From Candidatus Methanoplasma sp. (GTDB taxonomy: Archaea > Thermoplasmatota > Thermoplasmata > Methanomassiliicoccales > Methanomethylophilaceae), in the NCBI GenBank assembly GCA_031283015.1, contig JAITCQ010000039.1, positions 1-33,862 of the forward strand: a stretch of DNA of 33,862 bases, written 5' to 3'. Shown here piece by piece: positions 15,432 to 24,065 of the stretch (its first letter is position 1; the number at the start of each line of letters is the position of its first letter). Below the pieces are notes generated by a model that was not told where the DNA came from, did not search any database, and saw nothing but the letters and a program-made list of their open reading frames with translations. The position numbers were made by a program, and so were the translations under genes.

Positions 15432-15890
15432 ATGCTTATCCTGGATAGCTCGGCGCTTTTCTCTATGGAAGGATTACCAGATGAGGAGTTCCTTTGTCCT
15501 CCCGGCGTCGCGGACGAGCTCGCCAAGCACAACGATAAGCGGCTAGATCTCTGGGGAGACCTTCTAAGAATCTCTGATTGTACGAAGGCGTCTGCCGAAA
15601 AAGTGACCGAGGCCGCAAGGAAAAGCGGCGACCTTGGAAGGCTGTCCGCCGTGGACATCACGGTGCTGGCACTTGCTCTTGACACCGGGGGAATGATACT
15701 TTCGGACGATTATTCGATACAGAACGTGTCGCGGATAATGGGTATCTCGTTCAGACCGGTGGGGATGAAAGGCATCGAGCGGGTGGAGAAATGGAACTAC
15801 CGGTGCGTCGGATGCGGAAAATGGTTCAAAGAAAAAATGAACGAATGCCCGATATGCGGCTCCGGCATGAAGCCGCATCGAAAAAGATGA
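15432..15890 (+). CDS. nob1: rRNA maturation endonuclease Nob1
   Basis: 152 residues. Nob1 cuts the 3' end of pre-16S rRNA in small-subunit assembly. The N-terminal PIN domain shows its acidic metal site: D5 (LILDSS), E29 (DELAKH), D75 (SAVDITVLAL) and D92/D93 (LSDDYSIQN). The C-terminal zinc ribbon has C125, C128, C139 and C142 (CVGCG...CPICG). The size is normal for archaea. The start is ATG 15432, with GAGGG just before it; an ATG at 15421 is in another frame. Its stop codon abuts the stop codon of the convergent reductase gene. It returns to the composition of the core genome, marking the right edge of the accessory island. Confidence 0.92.
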   Translation: MLILDSSALFSMEGLPDEEFLCPPGVADELAKHNDKRLDLWGDLLRISDCTKASAEKVTEAARKSGDLGRLSAVDITVLALALDTGGMILSDDYSIQNVSRIMGISFRPVGMKGIERVEKWNYRCVGCGKWFKEKMNECPICGSGMKPHRKR

Positions 15891-16982
15891 TCACGGAAAG
15901 ATGCGTTTGCACCTGATGAGCTTGCCCATGCGCCTTGCGCCTAGAAGGCTCATTGTGATCTCCGTCCTTCTGTCGGATCTGAAAGCGAACTTGTCCGCCA
16001 TTCTCTTGCTGCTTGCTGCGATCTTCAGAGGTTTGCGGAATATCCTCTCGCATTCGTCCTGATAATCCGTAAGGCTGCGTCCGCTGACCACGCTGTCCCC
16101 GGCGACCTCCCCGCATGCCCTGCCCGCGATGAGCGCAAGCGGCAACCCGCCTCCGCTCACTGGTATCACTTGGCCGGCCGCGTCTCCCGCGAGCAGTCCG
16201 TTCCCGGATACTATCTTGGGCAGCATCCCCTCGCTCGGAACGTATTTCCCTTCGAGTTTTGTTGTTATCTCAAGACCGTGCTTCGCTCTGAACCTCTCGA
16301 AATAATCGCTCAGAGTTCCGTCCGCAAATTTGGGGGAAAGTCCGATACCTACGTTCGCCTGCCCTTTCTTCGGGATCATCCAACCGTATGCTCCAGGAGC
16401 TATCCCCCCGAAGAACATCTGAACGTACGGGTCGAAGTCTCCTTTCGCCTGAGCGGTCACCGCGGGGTACGGATTGCCGTTCCCCGGAAGGCCTAACGCC
16501 TTTGCGGTCTTCGAACCGGGGCCGTCCGCGCCGACGATCACTTTATACTCTATATCACCGAGTGACGTGACCGCTTTTCCGTTCTCTATTTTTTTGAAGT
16601 GGCAGTTCGTGATCAGTTCCGCGCCTTCTTTCTCCGCCTCTGACACTATATGCTTGTCGAACCTGTCCCTTTCCATCGTATATCCGGAGAAGTCCAGCAG
16701 CCTCTCCTTCCCTTTCGGGTCAATGAGCTTTATCCCTTCGATCTCCCTCAGTCGGAGATGCTTCGGCAGATCGAACAGAGACGCTATATTCCCGGCGTTG
16801 GGGAACATCGTCAGGATCTCCTCGTCCGAGGGCATCAGCTCGCCGCATCTCACCGGGACGCCGACCTCCGGCCTCCTTTCAACGATAGTAACATTCGCGC
16901 CCTTTGCCGCCGCATACCTGGCCGCCGTTCCGCCGGCGGGTCCCGACCCTATGACGAGAATGTCTGTTCTCATCGTGCCCAT
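15891..16982 (-). CDS. Geranylgeranyl reductase family FAD enzyme (archaeal lipid saturation)
   Basis: 363 residues. Members reduce the double bonds of geranylgeranyl chains on archaeal phospholipids or of related prenyl groups. The FAD Rossmann motif is G12, G14, G17 (GSGPAGG), with the acidic E35 region after it (VTIVERR). The family-specific VGVPVRCGE follows, and the second flavin motif GLLAGDAAGQVIPVSGGG lies near residue 270. The protein is a little shorter than characterised digeranylgeranyl-glycerophospholipid reductases (about 390-400). It starts four bases after idsA with GGTGA in the idsA stop region, so chain synthesis and chain reduction are coupled. An ATG nine bases inside is an alternative start. 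The exact substrate is inferred. Confidence 0.85.
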   Translation of the reverse strand: MGTMRTDILVIGSGPAGGTAARYAAAKGANVTIVERRPEVGVPVRCGELMPSDEEILTMFPNAGNIASLFDLPKHLRLREIEGIKLIDPKGKERLLDFSGYTMERDRFDKHIVSEAEKEGAELITNCHFKKIENGKAVTSLGDIEYKVIVGADGPGSKTAKALGLPGNGNPYPAVTAQAKGDFDPYVQMFFGGIAPGAYGWMIPKKGQANVGIGLSPKFADGTLSDYFERFRAKHGLEITTKLEGKYVPSEGMLPKIVSGNGLLAGDAAGQVIPVSGGGLPLALIAGRACGEVAGDSVVSGRSLTDYQDECERIFRKPLKIAASSKRMADKFAFRSDRRTEITMSLLGARRMGKLIRCKRIFP

Positions 16983-16986
16983 TTAA

Positions 16987-17952
16987 TCACCTGTCGCGGT
17001 CCGCGATATAGTGGGAAAGATCGATCAGGGACTTTTTGTAAACGGAATCCTCGACCTCGTTGAGGAATGATATCGAGTCGCCCGCGATCGCTTTCGCTTT
17101 CTCCGAACATCTTCTGATCGCGTCGGTCTTTTTTATAAGACGGATGGCCTCGGAAACCTCCTGCCATCCGAGCTCTTTCTTTCGGAAGAGGTCCTTTATC
17201 GTGTCGCCGTGGGCAGGGTCCTGCATGGCGTATATCGTGGGGAGGGTGGGTTTCCCTTCCATTATGTCGCTTCCGATCCTTTTTCCGGTAGTGTGTTCGT
17301 CGCCGATCACATCCAGCATGTCATCCACGATCTGGAACGCTATGCCGGTCCTGAAAGCGAACTCGCCCACATCGTGAATGGTCTGCTCGCCGGCCCCCGC
17401 CAGGAACGAGCCTATCTTCGCGCCGCACTCGATCAGCCTTGCCGTCTTACCCTTGATTATTTTCATATAGTCTTCTTCGGACACGGCGGCGTTGTGCTCG
17501 AAGGCTTTCTGCTCGAATTCGCCCGCGCTCATAGCCGTGGACGTGTCGACGATGAAATCCACCACTTCGTGCGATGCCGATCCTATCAATCTGTAACCGA
17601 GGGCGAACATGAAGTCGCCCGCAACTATGGACTTCCCGATGGAATATTTCTTGTATGCGGCCTGGGCACCTCTCCTCAGCTCGCCCTGGTCGTTGATGTC
17701 GTCGTGAACCAGCGTTGCGTTATGGATTATCTCGATGGCGGTCGCCACGTCTATGGCCTTCTTCGGATCCTTTCCGCCACATGCGCGGAAGGCCAGAAGG
17801 CACATTGACGGGCGGATCCTCTTGCCGTTCGAGCCGAGGACGTAATCGCATATCTCCGTGAGCTCGGGATTTCCAGACCTTACGGTGTTCCTCATAAGTC
17901 TCTCTACCTTCTCCAGGTCCTCCGAGATTGAAGAATACCAAGGCTCATCCAT
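16987..17952 (-). CDS. idsA: Geranylgeranyl (polyprenyl) diphosphate synthase
   Basis: 321 residues, trans-polyprenyl diphosphate synthase. It condenses DMAPP/FPP with IPP. The first aspartate-rich motif is D84-D88 (HDDIND), followed by the RRG of GELRRG, and the second is D210-D214 (DDMLD). The fifth residue before the first motif is alanine (A79), a small residue that in archaeal-type enzymes allows chains of C20 or longer; a GGPP product, the precursor of archaeal lipids, fits the following reductase gene. There is no SD ahead of the ATG, and a perfect dyad lies where the TATA box of a leaderless message would be. The gene is separated from fpoN by about 145 bases. Confidence 0.92.
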   Translation of the reverse strand: MDEPWYSSISEDLEKVERLMRNTVRSGNPELTEICDYVLGSNGKRIRPSMCLLAFRACGGKDPKKAIDVATAIEIIHNATLVHDDINDQGELRRGAQAAYKKYSIGKSIVAGDFMFALGYRLIGSASHEVVDFIVDTSTAMSAGEFEQKAFEHNAAVSEEDYMKIIKGKTARLIECGAKIGSFLAGAGEQTIHDVGEFAFRTGIAFQIVDDMLDVIGDEHTTGKRIGSDIMEGKPTLPTIYAMQDPAHGDTIKDLFRKKELGWQEVSEAIRLIKKTDAIRRCSEKAKAIAGDSISFLNEVEDSVYKKSLIDLSHYIADRDR

Positions 17953-17964
17953 TGATTCGGGGAT

Positions 17965-17982
17965 GTTAAGTACATACTTAAC
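17965..17982. promoter_or_regulatory. Palindrome GTTAAGTA-N2-TACTTAAC at the idsA promoter
   Basis: A perfect 8+8 dyad with a two-base centre, ending 13 bases before the idsA start codon. Its middle lies about 22 bases upstream of the ATG, which overlaps the position expected for the TATA box of a leaderless transcript. A dimeric repressor bound here would block TBP directly. Confidence 0.5.
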
Positions 17983-18024
17983 TGTTTTCTAACACTGGGT
18001 TAGACATCGGAAGCAACGCATTGT

Positions 18025-18042
18025 GCGTTCTGGAGGGAACGC
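18025..18042. repeat. Short inverted repeat between fpoN and idsA
   Basis: GCGTTC (18025-18030) and GAACGC (18037-18042) are complementary with a six-base loop; one further T-A pair extends each arm to seven. It lies about 60 bases past the fpoN stop, beyond the T-rich stretch. It may be part of the fpo 3' end or of the idsA upstream region. Confidence 0.35.
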
Positions 18043-18058
18043 AGAAAATATCGTATTG

Positions 18059-18078
18059 AGAAAAATTAAAAATAAAAG
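18059..18078 (-). terminator. T-rich terminator after fpoN
   Basis: On the minus strand, 20-40 bases after the fpoN stop, the sequence reads TTTTATTTTTAATTTTTC. Such T-rich tracts without a strong hairpin end transcription in archaea. This is the likely end of the 12-gene fpo message. Confidence 0.55.
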
Positions 18079-18097
18079 GTATTGGGAAAAAGTTTCT

Positions 18098-19597
18098 TTA
18101 ACCGCCGAACAGGACCGACGCCGCGTCCGCGCAGAAATCCATGATGAGCTGCGGGAACACTCCAAGCAGGACCACGAACACCAGGCAGAACACGATCGCC
18201 GCCGTGAATGTATGCGGGACCTTGATCCTTTCGGTAGACGGTCCTTTCTCAATGAGCATGGCCTTCACCACCCTTGTGTAGTAGTACAGGGAGATCGCGG
18301 AGTTCAGCACCGCCACGAACGCCAGCCAGATCCACTGGGTCATGACCCCGCCGTCGTATATCGCCGACGAGAACAGGAATAACTTCGACGTGAATCCCGC
18401 CAGCGGCGGGATGCCCGCGAGAGAGAACAGGAACAATGTCATCGCGATCGCGAGGAACGGCGCCCTTTTCAACAGGCCTTGGTAGTCTGATATCTTCTCT
18501 CCTATGCCGACGGTGATCAGCGCGCCGACAATCAGGAACGCTCCTCCTTTCATGAACACGTGGGTGAACATGTGGAACATGCCTGACGCGAGCGCGTACT
18601 CGCTCATGACCGCCATCACTATCAGGATGTAACCGGCCTGTGCGATGCTGGAATATGCCAGCATCCTTTTGATGTTGTTCTGGGATATTGCGACGACGTT
18701 ACCCACGGTCATGGTGATCGCCGCGATTATCGCGAAGATGTACTGCATCTCCTCTGTGGCGAACGCCGCCGTGGAACTCGCGGCGGCGAATATCACCAAG
18801 AAGACCTTGAACAGCGCCACGAACCCCACTTTCTTGGACCCTGTTCCTAAGAACATCGAGACCGGCGTCGCCGCTCCTTCGTACACGTCGGGGGCCCACA
18901 TATGGAACGGGACCGCCGCGATCTTGAAGCCGAATCCCGCGATCATGGTTATCATGGCTATGCCGAACGCCCAGCTGAAGTCTTGCGTGGACAGAGCGGC
19001 TGCGATATCCGAGATGTTCGTTGTCCCTGCCACGCCATAGAGCATGGACAGGCCGTACAATGTCAAGGCTGTCGACAGACCGCCGATGATCACGTACTTC
19101 ACCGCCGCCTCCGCGGCCCTCGGGTCGCTCCTCTTCATCGCGACGAGCACATACGAGGTGATACTCGCAAGCTCGATGCCCAGGAAGATTGTTATCAGGT
19201 CGCTTGCCGTCGCGACGAACATCATACCGACCGACGCCGAGAGCAGCAGCGAGTTGAATGCGCCGTAGTGCATCCTCGTGGTCTCTGAGCTTGAAACGGA
19301 GACCAGCGCGGTGACGAACACCACTATCTGGAACAACAGTATCATCACACCCGAGAATGCGTCATATGCGAACAGATCGGCATAACCGCCCTGATATCCG
19401 TCGACCATCATCAAGATGTTGAAGAACACCGAGACCAGGATCACTGCGATGGCGGTTGCCGCGACCGCGCTTCTCCTCTTTGACGCGAAGAACACGGCGG
19501 GCATCACCAATGCGCCCAGTATCAAGACGATCATAGGCGCCAGCGGGGTGAATTCCCCAAATATCGTTGTTACGATAGAGCCGTCGAACATCATCAT
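18098..19597 (-). CDS. fpoN: Fpo complex subunit N (NuoN-like proton pump)
   Basis: 499 residues. One of the three antiporter-like membrane subunits that move protons in complex I relatives. About 14 hydrophobic helices run through the protein. Family features include the segment with LGIELASITSYVLVAM (the conserved Glu of TM5), IAGFGFKIAAVPFHMWAPDVYEGA (TM7 Lys and the loop), and MLAYSSIAQAGYILIVM followed by the HMFTHVFMKGGAFLIVG helix. It is the last gene of the fpo operon; its ATG triplet (19597, with in-frame ATGs at 19594 and 19591) overlaps the fpoM stop codon, after GGGGGCGG. No fpoO or fpoF follows. Confidence 0.95.
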   Translation of the reverse strand: MMMFDGSIVTTIFGEFTPLAPMIVLILGALVMPAVFFASKRRSAVAATAIAVILVSVFFNILMMVDGYQGGYADLFAYDAFSGVMILLFQIVVFVTALVSVSSSETTRMHYGAFNSLLLSASVGMMFVATASDLITIFLGIELASITSYVLVAMKRSDPRAAEAAVKYVIIGGLSTALTLYGLSMLYGVAGTTNISDIAAALSTQDFSWAFGIAMITMIAGFGFKIAAVPFHMWAPDVYEGAATPVSMFLGTGSKKVGFVALFKVFLVIFAAASSTAAFATEEMQYIFAIIAAITMTVGNVVAISQNNIKRMLAYSSIAQAGYILIVMAVMSEYALASGMFHMFTHVFMKGGAFLIVGALITVGIGEKISDYQGLLKRAPFLAIAMTLFLFSLAGIPPLAGFTSKLFLFSSAIYDGGVMTQWIWLAFVAVLNSAISLYYYTRVVKAMLIEKGPSTERIKVPHTFTAAIVFCLVFVVLLGVFPQLIMDFCADAASVLFGG

Positions 19598-21111
19598 ACC
19601 GCCCCCAGCGTCAAAGCGAGAGAGGACGCGTAGTCTTTAATGAACCCGAGCGCCAGGTCCGGCCAGAGACCGAACAGCGCGATCAGAGCGCATGTTGCTC
19701 CGAGCGCGACCACTTCCGGTCTGCTAAGGTCATGTATGTGCGTGAGGTCGATCTTCGTGGTAAGCCTTCCGAATAGGGTCCTCTGCGCCGCCCATAGATA
19801 GTAACCTGCGGTCAGCAGGAGGGTGATCAGACAGAACGCGATCAGCCATATCATGTCTATCGAGACGGTATACTCGTAGAACGAGAATATTATCCCGAAC
19901 TCCGCCCAGAACCCTACGAGGCCGGGAAGCCCCAGGGACGCCAGGAATCCGAACATCATGAACGCCGCGAACACCGGGAGTTTCCCGGCGAGTCCTCCGA
20001 GGAGGGGTATCTCTCTTGTCCCTATGTTGTGGCCCGCCGCTCCGGCGACCATGAACAATACGGCGGAGATCAGACCGTGCGCGAACATCTGGAACACCGC
20101 GAATTGGATCCCAATATCAGAAAGGCACGCCATTGCGATCATGACCATACCCATATGGCTGATCGACGAGAACGCCACCATTTTCTTGAGATCCTTCTGA
20201 GCGATGCAGGCGTATGCGCCGTATACCATCGCCAGGATGCCGATGAACACCATCGTCATCTGCCAGGCCTGCGCCCCGTCCGGGAGCAGTTCCAGACACA
20301 CTCGGATTATACCGTAGGAACCCATCTTAAGCATGACTCCCGCCAGCAGGACCGATCCTGCGGTGGGTGCCTCTGTGTGTGCGTCCGGCAACCATGTGTG
20401 GAACGGCACGATCGGCATCTTTACCGCGAATCCGAAGAACAGCAGTCCGAACACCAGCGTTTGGAATGTGGTGCTGAACGCCGCGCTCCCGGCGAGTACG
20501 GCCGCGAACGAGAAGTCCACCGTGCCTCCGCCGGCCGCTCCGAACACTATCGCGAATATCCCGATCAGCATGACCAGGCTCGCCACGTGCGTGTAGATGA
20601 AGAACTTGATCGCGGCGTAGTGCCTCCTCGGGCCGCCGAACCACGCTATCAGGAAATACATCGGGATCAGGGTGACCTCCCACAGGATGTAGAACAGGAA
20701 GTAGTCTCCCGCCATGTACACGCCCATCAATCCCACTTCCATCGCCAGCAGAAGGGCGAAGAAATAATGCGGCCTGTCGTGCTCGCGGGCCGAGAACACC
20801 GTCGAGAGGAAGACCAGCACGCCCGTCAGGAATACCATCAGGATGCTCAGGCCGTCCACCGTCAGTATGTACGACATCCTGACGCCGGCGGTCTCTATCC
20901 AAGTGTAACTTTCGTTGTATACGGAAAGATCGGGAGTGAACAGCAGCACCAAGGAAAGCACCATGGCGATGCCCGAGAACGTCCCCGCGACGTATTTGGC
21001 ATACTTTTGTCTCTCCCCGCCCATCGCCAACGTCGCGACCGCTCCGATGAGCGGCACGACCAGCAGAAGGGTCAGCAGATACGGTATCTCGAACGGGAAT
21101 TCAAAGAACAT
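19594..21111 (-). CDS. fpoM: Fpo complex subunit M (NuoM-like proton pump)
   Basis: 505 residues from ATG 21111, which has GGAGGTG eight bases upstream at the end of fpoL; an upstream in-frame extension has no such site. It is an antiporter-like pump subunit with about 14 transmembrane helices. Family hallmarks are visible: LWEVTLIPMYFLIAWFGG (TM5 Glu and the loop), FGFAVKMPIVPFHTWLPDAHTEAPT (TM7 Lys, PFHTWLPDAH) and MVAFSSISHMGMVMIAM, then FAHGLISAVLFM. All the key charged residues for proton transfer seem present. It overlaps fpoN by four bases. Confidence 0.96.
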   Translation of the reverse strand: MFFEFPFEIPYLLTLLLVVPLIGAVATLAMGGERQKYAKYVAGTFSGIAMVLSLVLLFTPDLSVYNESYTWIETAGVRMSYILTVDGLSILMVFLTGVLVFLSTVFSAREHDRPHYFFALLLAMEVGLMGVYMAGDYFLFYILWEVTLIPMYFLIAWFGGPRRHYAAIKFFIYTHVASLVMLIGIFAIVFGAAGGGTVDFSFAAVLAGSAAFSTTFQTLVFGLLFFGFAVKMPIVPFHTWLPDAHTEAPTAGSVLLAGVMLKMGSYGIIRVCLELLPDGAQAWQMTMVFIGILAMVYGAYACIAQKDLKKMVAFSSISHMGMVMIAMACLSDIGIQFAVFQMFAHGLISAVLFMVAGAAGHNIGTREIPLLGGLAGKLPVFAAFMMFGFLASLGLPGLVGFWAEFGIIFSFYEYTVSIDMIWLIAFCLITLLLTAGYYLWAAQRTLFGRLTTKIDLTHIHDLSRPEVVALGATCALIALFGLWPDLALGFIKDYASSLALTLGAV

Positions 21112-21112
21112 C

Positions 21113-23158
21113 TTAAGCACCTCCCATGAAATAGAACAGAACAAGCATCACCGCAAATAACGATACGATGCCGAACATCACCACGGCCGCATAGTCGCGC
21201 ATGTTGCCGGTCTGCATCTTGCCGATGGAGTCCCCGCTTCCGGCGACCGCCGAGGACAGTGCGTTGACCGTCCCGTCCACCACCTGCGTGTCCACGAACT
21301 CCACTCCCCTGGCGACGCCGTTCCCAAGCTTCCATCCTATCTGATCGTAAAGCTGTGGGAACCACCATCTGTTGGATAATGCCCGATATATCATCGAGCT
21401 GCCGTTCTTGTTGAGTTTTCCGGGGTCCACAGACATCTTGCTGTACATGAAGTACGCTATGCCTATCGCCGCCAGCACCAGCGCGATCGTCAGGTAGGTG
21501 TATATGCTCATGAATATGTCCTCGAGCCATCCTTCCAATCCGTGCCCGTGTCCCGAGCCGAGCTGGAACTCTCCGACGTGGTTGATCCCTATCGTTACGT
21601 ATTCGTCGAATCCGAACAGCAGTATCGCGCCCAGCGCGGCCGCGAAGGGCGCCAGTATGATCAGCGGCACGGTCATGCTCTTCGGGGACTCCCCGTGGCA
21701 GTGCTCCGTTCCGTGTCCCGGCTTTCCCTTGAAGGTCATGAACCACATGCGGAACATGTAGAACGCCGTCATGAACGCCGTTACGATCGCCAGTATCCAC
21801 ATGATCGTGAACAGGTATCCTTCCGCGCCGTAGTCTCCCGCGTGCATCACTGTCTCCAGAACAAGCTCTTTCGACCAGAATCCGCTGAAGAACGGGAATC
21901 CCGCGATAGACAGGGAACCGATCAGCATGGTGATCGACGTTATTTTCATCTTACCATGAAGCCCGCCCATTTCTCTCATATCCTCCGTGCCGGTGGAATG
22001 TATCACCGATCCGGAACCTAGGAAAAGCAGAGCTTTGAAGAACGCATGGTTCACCATATGCAGGCATCCCGCGGTGTAACCTATCGCCCCGATCGCCATC
22101 AGGTGGTGGTCGTGGGTCTGCATTCCGAGCGCCATCATGTATCCGCCGGCGCCCAGCGCGAGGAACATGTATCCCAGCTGGGATAACGTTGAGTACGCAA
22201 GCACTTTCTTTATGTTCATGTTGTTCAGCGCCATCGTCGCGGCGAAGAACGCCGTTATTCCTCCGATGACCCCCACGAACAGCATGACCTCTGGGTTCTG
22301 CGTGAACAGCGGGAAGCATCTCGCTACGAGGAACACTCCCGCCTTGACCATGGTCGCCGCATGTATCAGCGCGGAGACCGTAGTGGGACCCGCCATCGCA
22401 TCCGGAAGCCAGTCCAGGAGCGGGAACTGCGCGCTCTTTCCTATCACGCCTCCGAATATCAGGAGGCTTCCGAGCATGATCATGCTCGGGTCCACCGCCG
22501 CCATAGCGGAAGCATCGAACACCGCCGCATAGTCGAGACTGCCGAATTCGTACAGCAGCACGAACATCCCTCCCATCAGGCATACGTCTCCGAGCCTGGT
22601 GACAAGGAACGCCTTCTTGGCCGCGGAAGCGGCCACATCCGTGGCGTCGTCGCCCTTGGGGTGATCGAATCCCCAGAATCCTATCAGGAGGTACGAGCAC
22701 AGGCCCATGGCCTCCCAGAACACGAACATCTCGAGGAAGTTGCTTGAGATCGCCAGCCCCAGCATTCCGGTTAGGAACAGGGACACTTGAGCGTAATATC
22801 TTCTCTTCTTCGCGCCCTCCCCGTGCATGTACCCTATTGAGTAGACGAATATCAGCGTCGAGATGAACGACGCGAACATCATCACGAGACAGGAAAGGCT
22901 GTCGATGTAGTATCCTATGTTTATATCGAAACTTCCGATCGAGAACCATGTGATCTGCGCCGTCACGTATCCGGGGTCCGCGTATGCGGAGGATGTGAAG
23001 AACTCATATGATATGAGTACCGAAAGGACGCATGCGAACAGCGCCCCGAAGACCGCCAGCGGGCCTCCGCCCTCCGGCATCTTCTTTCCTAGGAACCCTA
23101 TGGCCACGAAACAGAGAACGGGGACCAGCGGGACCAGCCAAGTGTATTCTATGAACAT
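21113..23158 (-). CDS. fpoL: Fpo complex subunit L (NuoL-like proton pump)
   Basis: 681 residues from ATG 23158 (GAGGTGGTAAGG directly upstream); a GTG at 23167 is less likely. It is the largest antiporter-like subunit, at the far end of the membrane arm. Visible are FWEAMGLCSYLLIGFWGFDHPKGD (TM5 Glu), GKSAQFPLLDWLPDAMAGPTTVSALIHAATMVKAG (TM7 region, the family signature), YSTLSQLGYMFLALG and FKALLFLGSGSVIHSTGTEDMREMGGL. The C-terminal 150 residues hold the long lateral helix that in complex I runs along the arm and a last membrane helix. A His/Gly-rich loop (GSGHGHGLEG) precedes it. It overlaps fpoK by a few bases and abuts fpoM. Confidence 0.96.
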   Translation of the reverse strand: MFIEYTWLVPLVPVLCFVAIGFLGKKMPEGGGPLAVFGALFACVLSVLISYEFFTSSAYADPGYVTAQITWFSIGSFDINIGYYIDSLSCLVMMFASFISTLIFVYSIGYMHGEGAKKRRYYAQVSLFLTGMLGLAISSNFLEMFVFWEAMGLCSYLLIGFWGFDHPKGDDATDVAASAAKKAFLVTRLGDVCLMGGMFVLLYEFGSLDYAAVFDASAMAAVDPSMIMLGSLLIFGGVIGKSAQFPLLDWLPDAMAGPTTVSALIHAATMVKAGVFLVARCFPLFTQNPEVMLFVGVIGGITAFFAATMALNNMNIKKVLAYSTLSQLGYMFLALGAGGYMMALGMQTHDHHLMAIGAIGYTAGCLHMVNHAFFKALLFLGSGSVIHSTGTEDMREMGGLHGKMKITSITMLIGSLSIAGFPFFSGFWSKELVLETVMHAGDYGAEGYLFTIMWILAIVTAFMTAFYMFRMWFMTFKGKPGHGTEHCHGESPKSMTVPLIILAPFAAALGAILLFGFDEYVTIGINHVGEFQLGSGHGHGLEGWLEDIFMSIYTYLTIALVLAAIGIAYFMYSKMSVDPGKLNKNGSSMIYRALSNRWWFPQLYDQIGWKLGNGVARGVEFVDTQVVDGTVNALSSAVAGSGDSIGKMQTGNMRDYAAVVMFGIVSLFAVMLVLFYFMGGA

Positions 23159-23160
23159 CC

Positions 23161-23463
23161 TTACCACCTCATGGACGTGAGGCTGTCAGCCTCGATCGTG
23201 TTCTTTATCTTGTAAGCGTTGAGCAGTATCGCTATTCCGACGGCGACCTCCGCCGCCGCGACGGAGATCGACATTATCACGAACACCTGCCCCAACACAT
23301 CCGTCGTGAACGCCGAGAAGACGATAAAGTTGATGTTCGCCGCATTGAGCATCAGTTCGATGCACATCAGGACCACGATCGTGTTGCTCTTCACCGCCAC
23401 GCCGTACGCCCCGATGGCGAAGAGAACAGCCGCGAATATCAGATAGACCTCAATCGGTATCAT
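23161..23463 (-). CDS. fpoK: Fpo complex subunit K (NuoK-like)
   Basis: 100 residues and three membrane helices. The two glutamates that are conserved in NuoK and needed for proton movement are at E36 (MCIELMLNAANINFI) and E72 (SVAAAEVAVGIAIL), the normal positions. The start is ATG 23463 with GAGGAGGGTGA nearby, inside the end of fpoJ (C part), a 14-base overlap. It is one of the most conserved genes of the operon and supports a working proton channel. Confidence 0.95.
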   Translation of the reverse strand: MIPIEVYLIFAAVLFAIGAYGVAVKSNTIVVLMCIELMLNAANINFIVFSAFTTDVLGQVFVIMSISVAAAEVAVGIAILLNAYKIKNTIEADSLTSMRW

Positions 23464-23743
23464 CGTGCTCACCCTCCTCTCTCGCGATGCAAACACCGCC
23501 GATCATGGCGCCGAACATCAGCAGCGCCAGTATCAGCAGCAACGGGCCGTACTTTTCGAACAAGGCGTAGTTGAGCGAGTTCGGATCCATGTTGCCGTCC
23601 TCGTCCGTAACGCCTATGAAGTCTATGCCTTCTGGGGACTCGTTGGTAACGTGGTCGTCCCAGTCCGTCATCATCACCGATAAGGCGAGCACCGTCAGCA
23701 GCATCGCCGCTACGCATACTCCCATCGCGGTCTTCTTATTCAT
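23450..23743 (-). CDS. fpoJ: Fpo complex subunit J, C-terminal part
   Basis: 97 residues with two membrane helices (about 6-27 and 67-87) joined by an acidic outer loop of some 40 residues. The last helix (YGPLLLILALLMFGAMIGGVCIAR) matches the C-terminal helix of NuoJ, which usually continues in the same protein as the N-terminal part. Here NuoJ is split in two ORFs that overlap by eight bases; I recall split fpoJ in other methanogens, so this is probably natural and not a frameshift. The ATG 23743 follows AAGGAGGG. Identification depends on its position and on the last helix. Confidence 0.75.
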   Translation of the reverse strand: MNKKTAMGVCVAAMLLTVLALSVMMTDWDDHVTNESPEGIDFIGVTDEDGNMDPNSLNYALFEKYGPLLLILALLMFGAMIGGVCIAREEGEHDDTD

Positions 23744-24065
23744 CGGAACCGCCCTCCTTGCGCATTATGTATCTTCTAGTAAGCATGATGCTGAACGCGA
23801 ACAGTATGGTGATCGCACCCACGTACACCAGCATCTGGATCACACCGATGAACTCCGCCTCCAGGAAGAAGTACGTGACCGCCACGCACACGAACACCAG
23901 CGCGAGATAGAACGCGCTGTGCACAACCTCTTCCGAGGACACCACATACAATGCGGCGGCTATGGCTATCGCGGCCAATACGACAAAGGCCACTAGGTCC
24001 GTGTTCGCCCAGAGGTACCCCATCACATTGCAGAATCCGTCCCAAATATTGTCCAGGATCTCCAT
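23736..24065 (-). CDS. fpoJ: Fpo complex subunit J, N-terminal part
   Basis: 109 residues with three membrane helices (about 24-42, 48-68, 73-97). The stretch EFIGVIQMLVYVGAITILFAFSIML is the NuoJ signature, containing the TM3 pi-bulge region that couples quinone chemistry to pumping in complex I. The start is ATG 24065, overlapping the fpoI stop codon by one base, with GAGGTG just upstream; the longer in-frame reading would run through fpoI. The two C-terminal helices of NuoJ are encoded by the next gene. Confidence 0.9.
   Translation of the reverse strand: MEILDNIWDGFCNVMGYLWANTDLVAFVVLAAIAIAAALYVVSSEEVVHSAFYLALVFVCVAVTYFFLEAEFIGVIQMLVYVGAITILFAFSIMLTRRYIMRKEGGSDE

Noticed and set aside
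20029-21129. Open frame of 366 codons on the plus strand across fpoM
   Set aside because: It mirrors fpoM, is full of His/Arg/Glu from antisense hydrophobic codons, and has no SD or family motif.
23736-23743. Frameshift as cause of the split fpoJ
   Set aside because: Both parts have proper starts, the second with AAGGAGGG, and the acidic loop lies between them; two overlapping genes explain this better than an error, although resequencing could test it.
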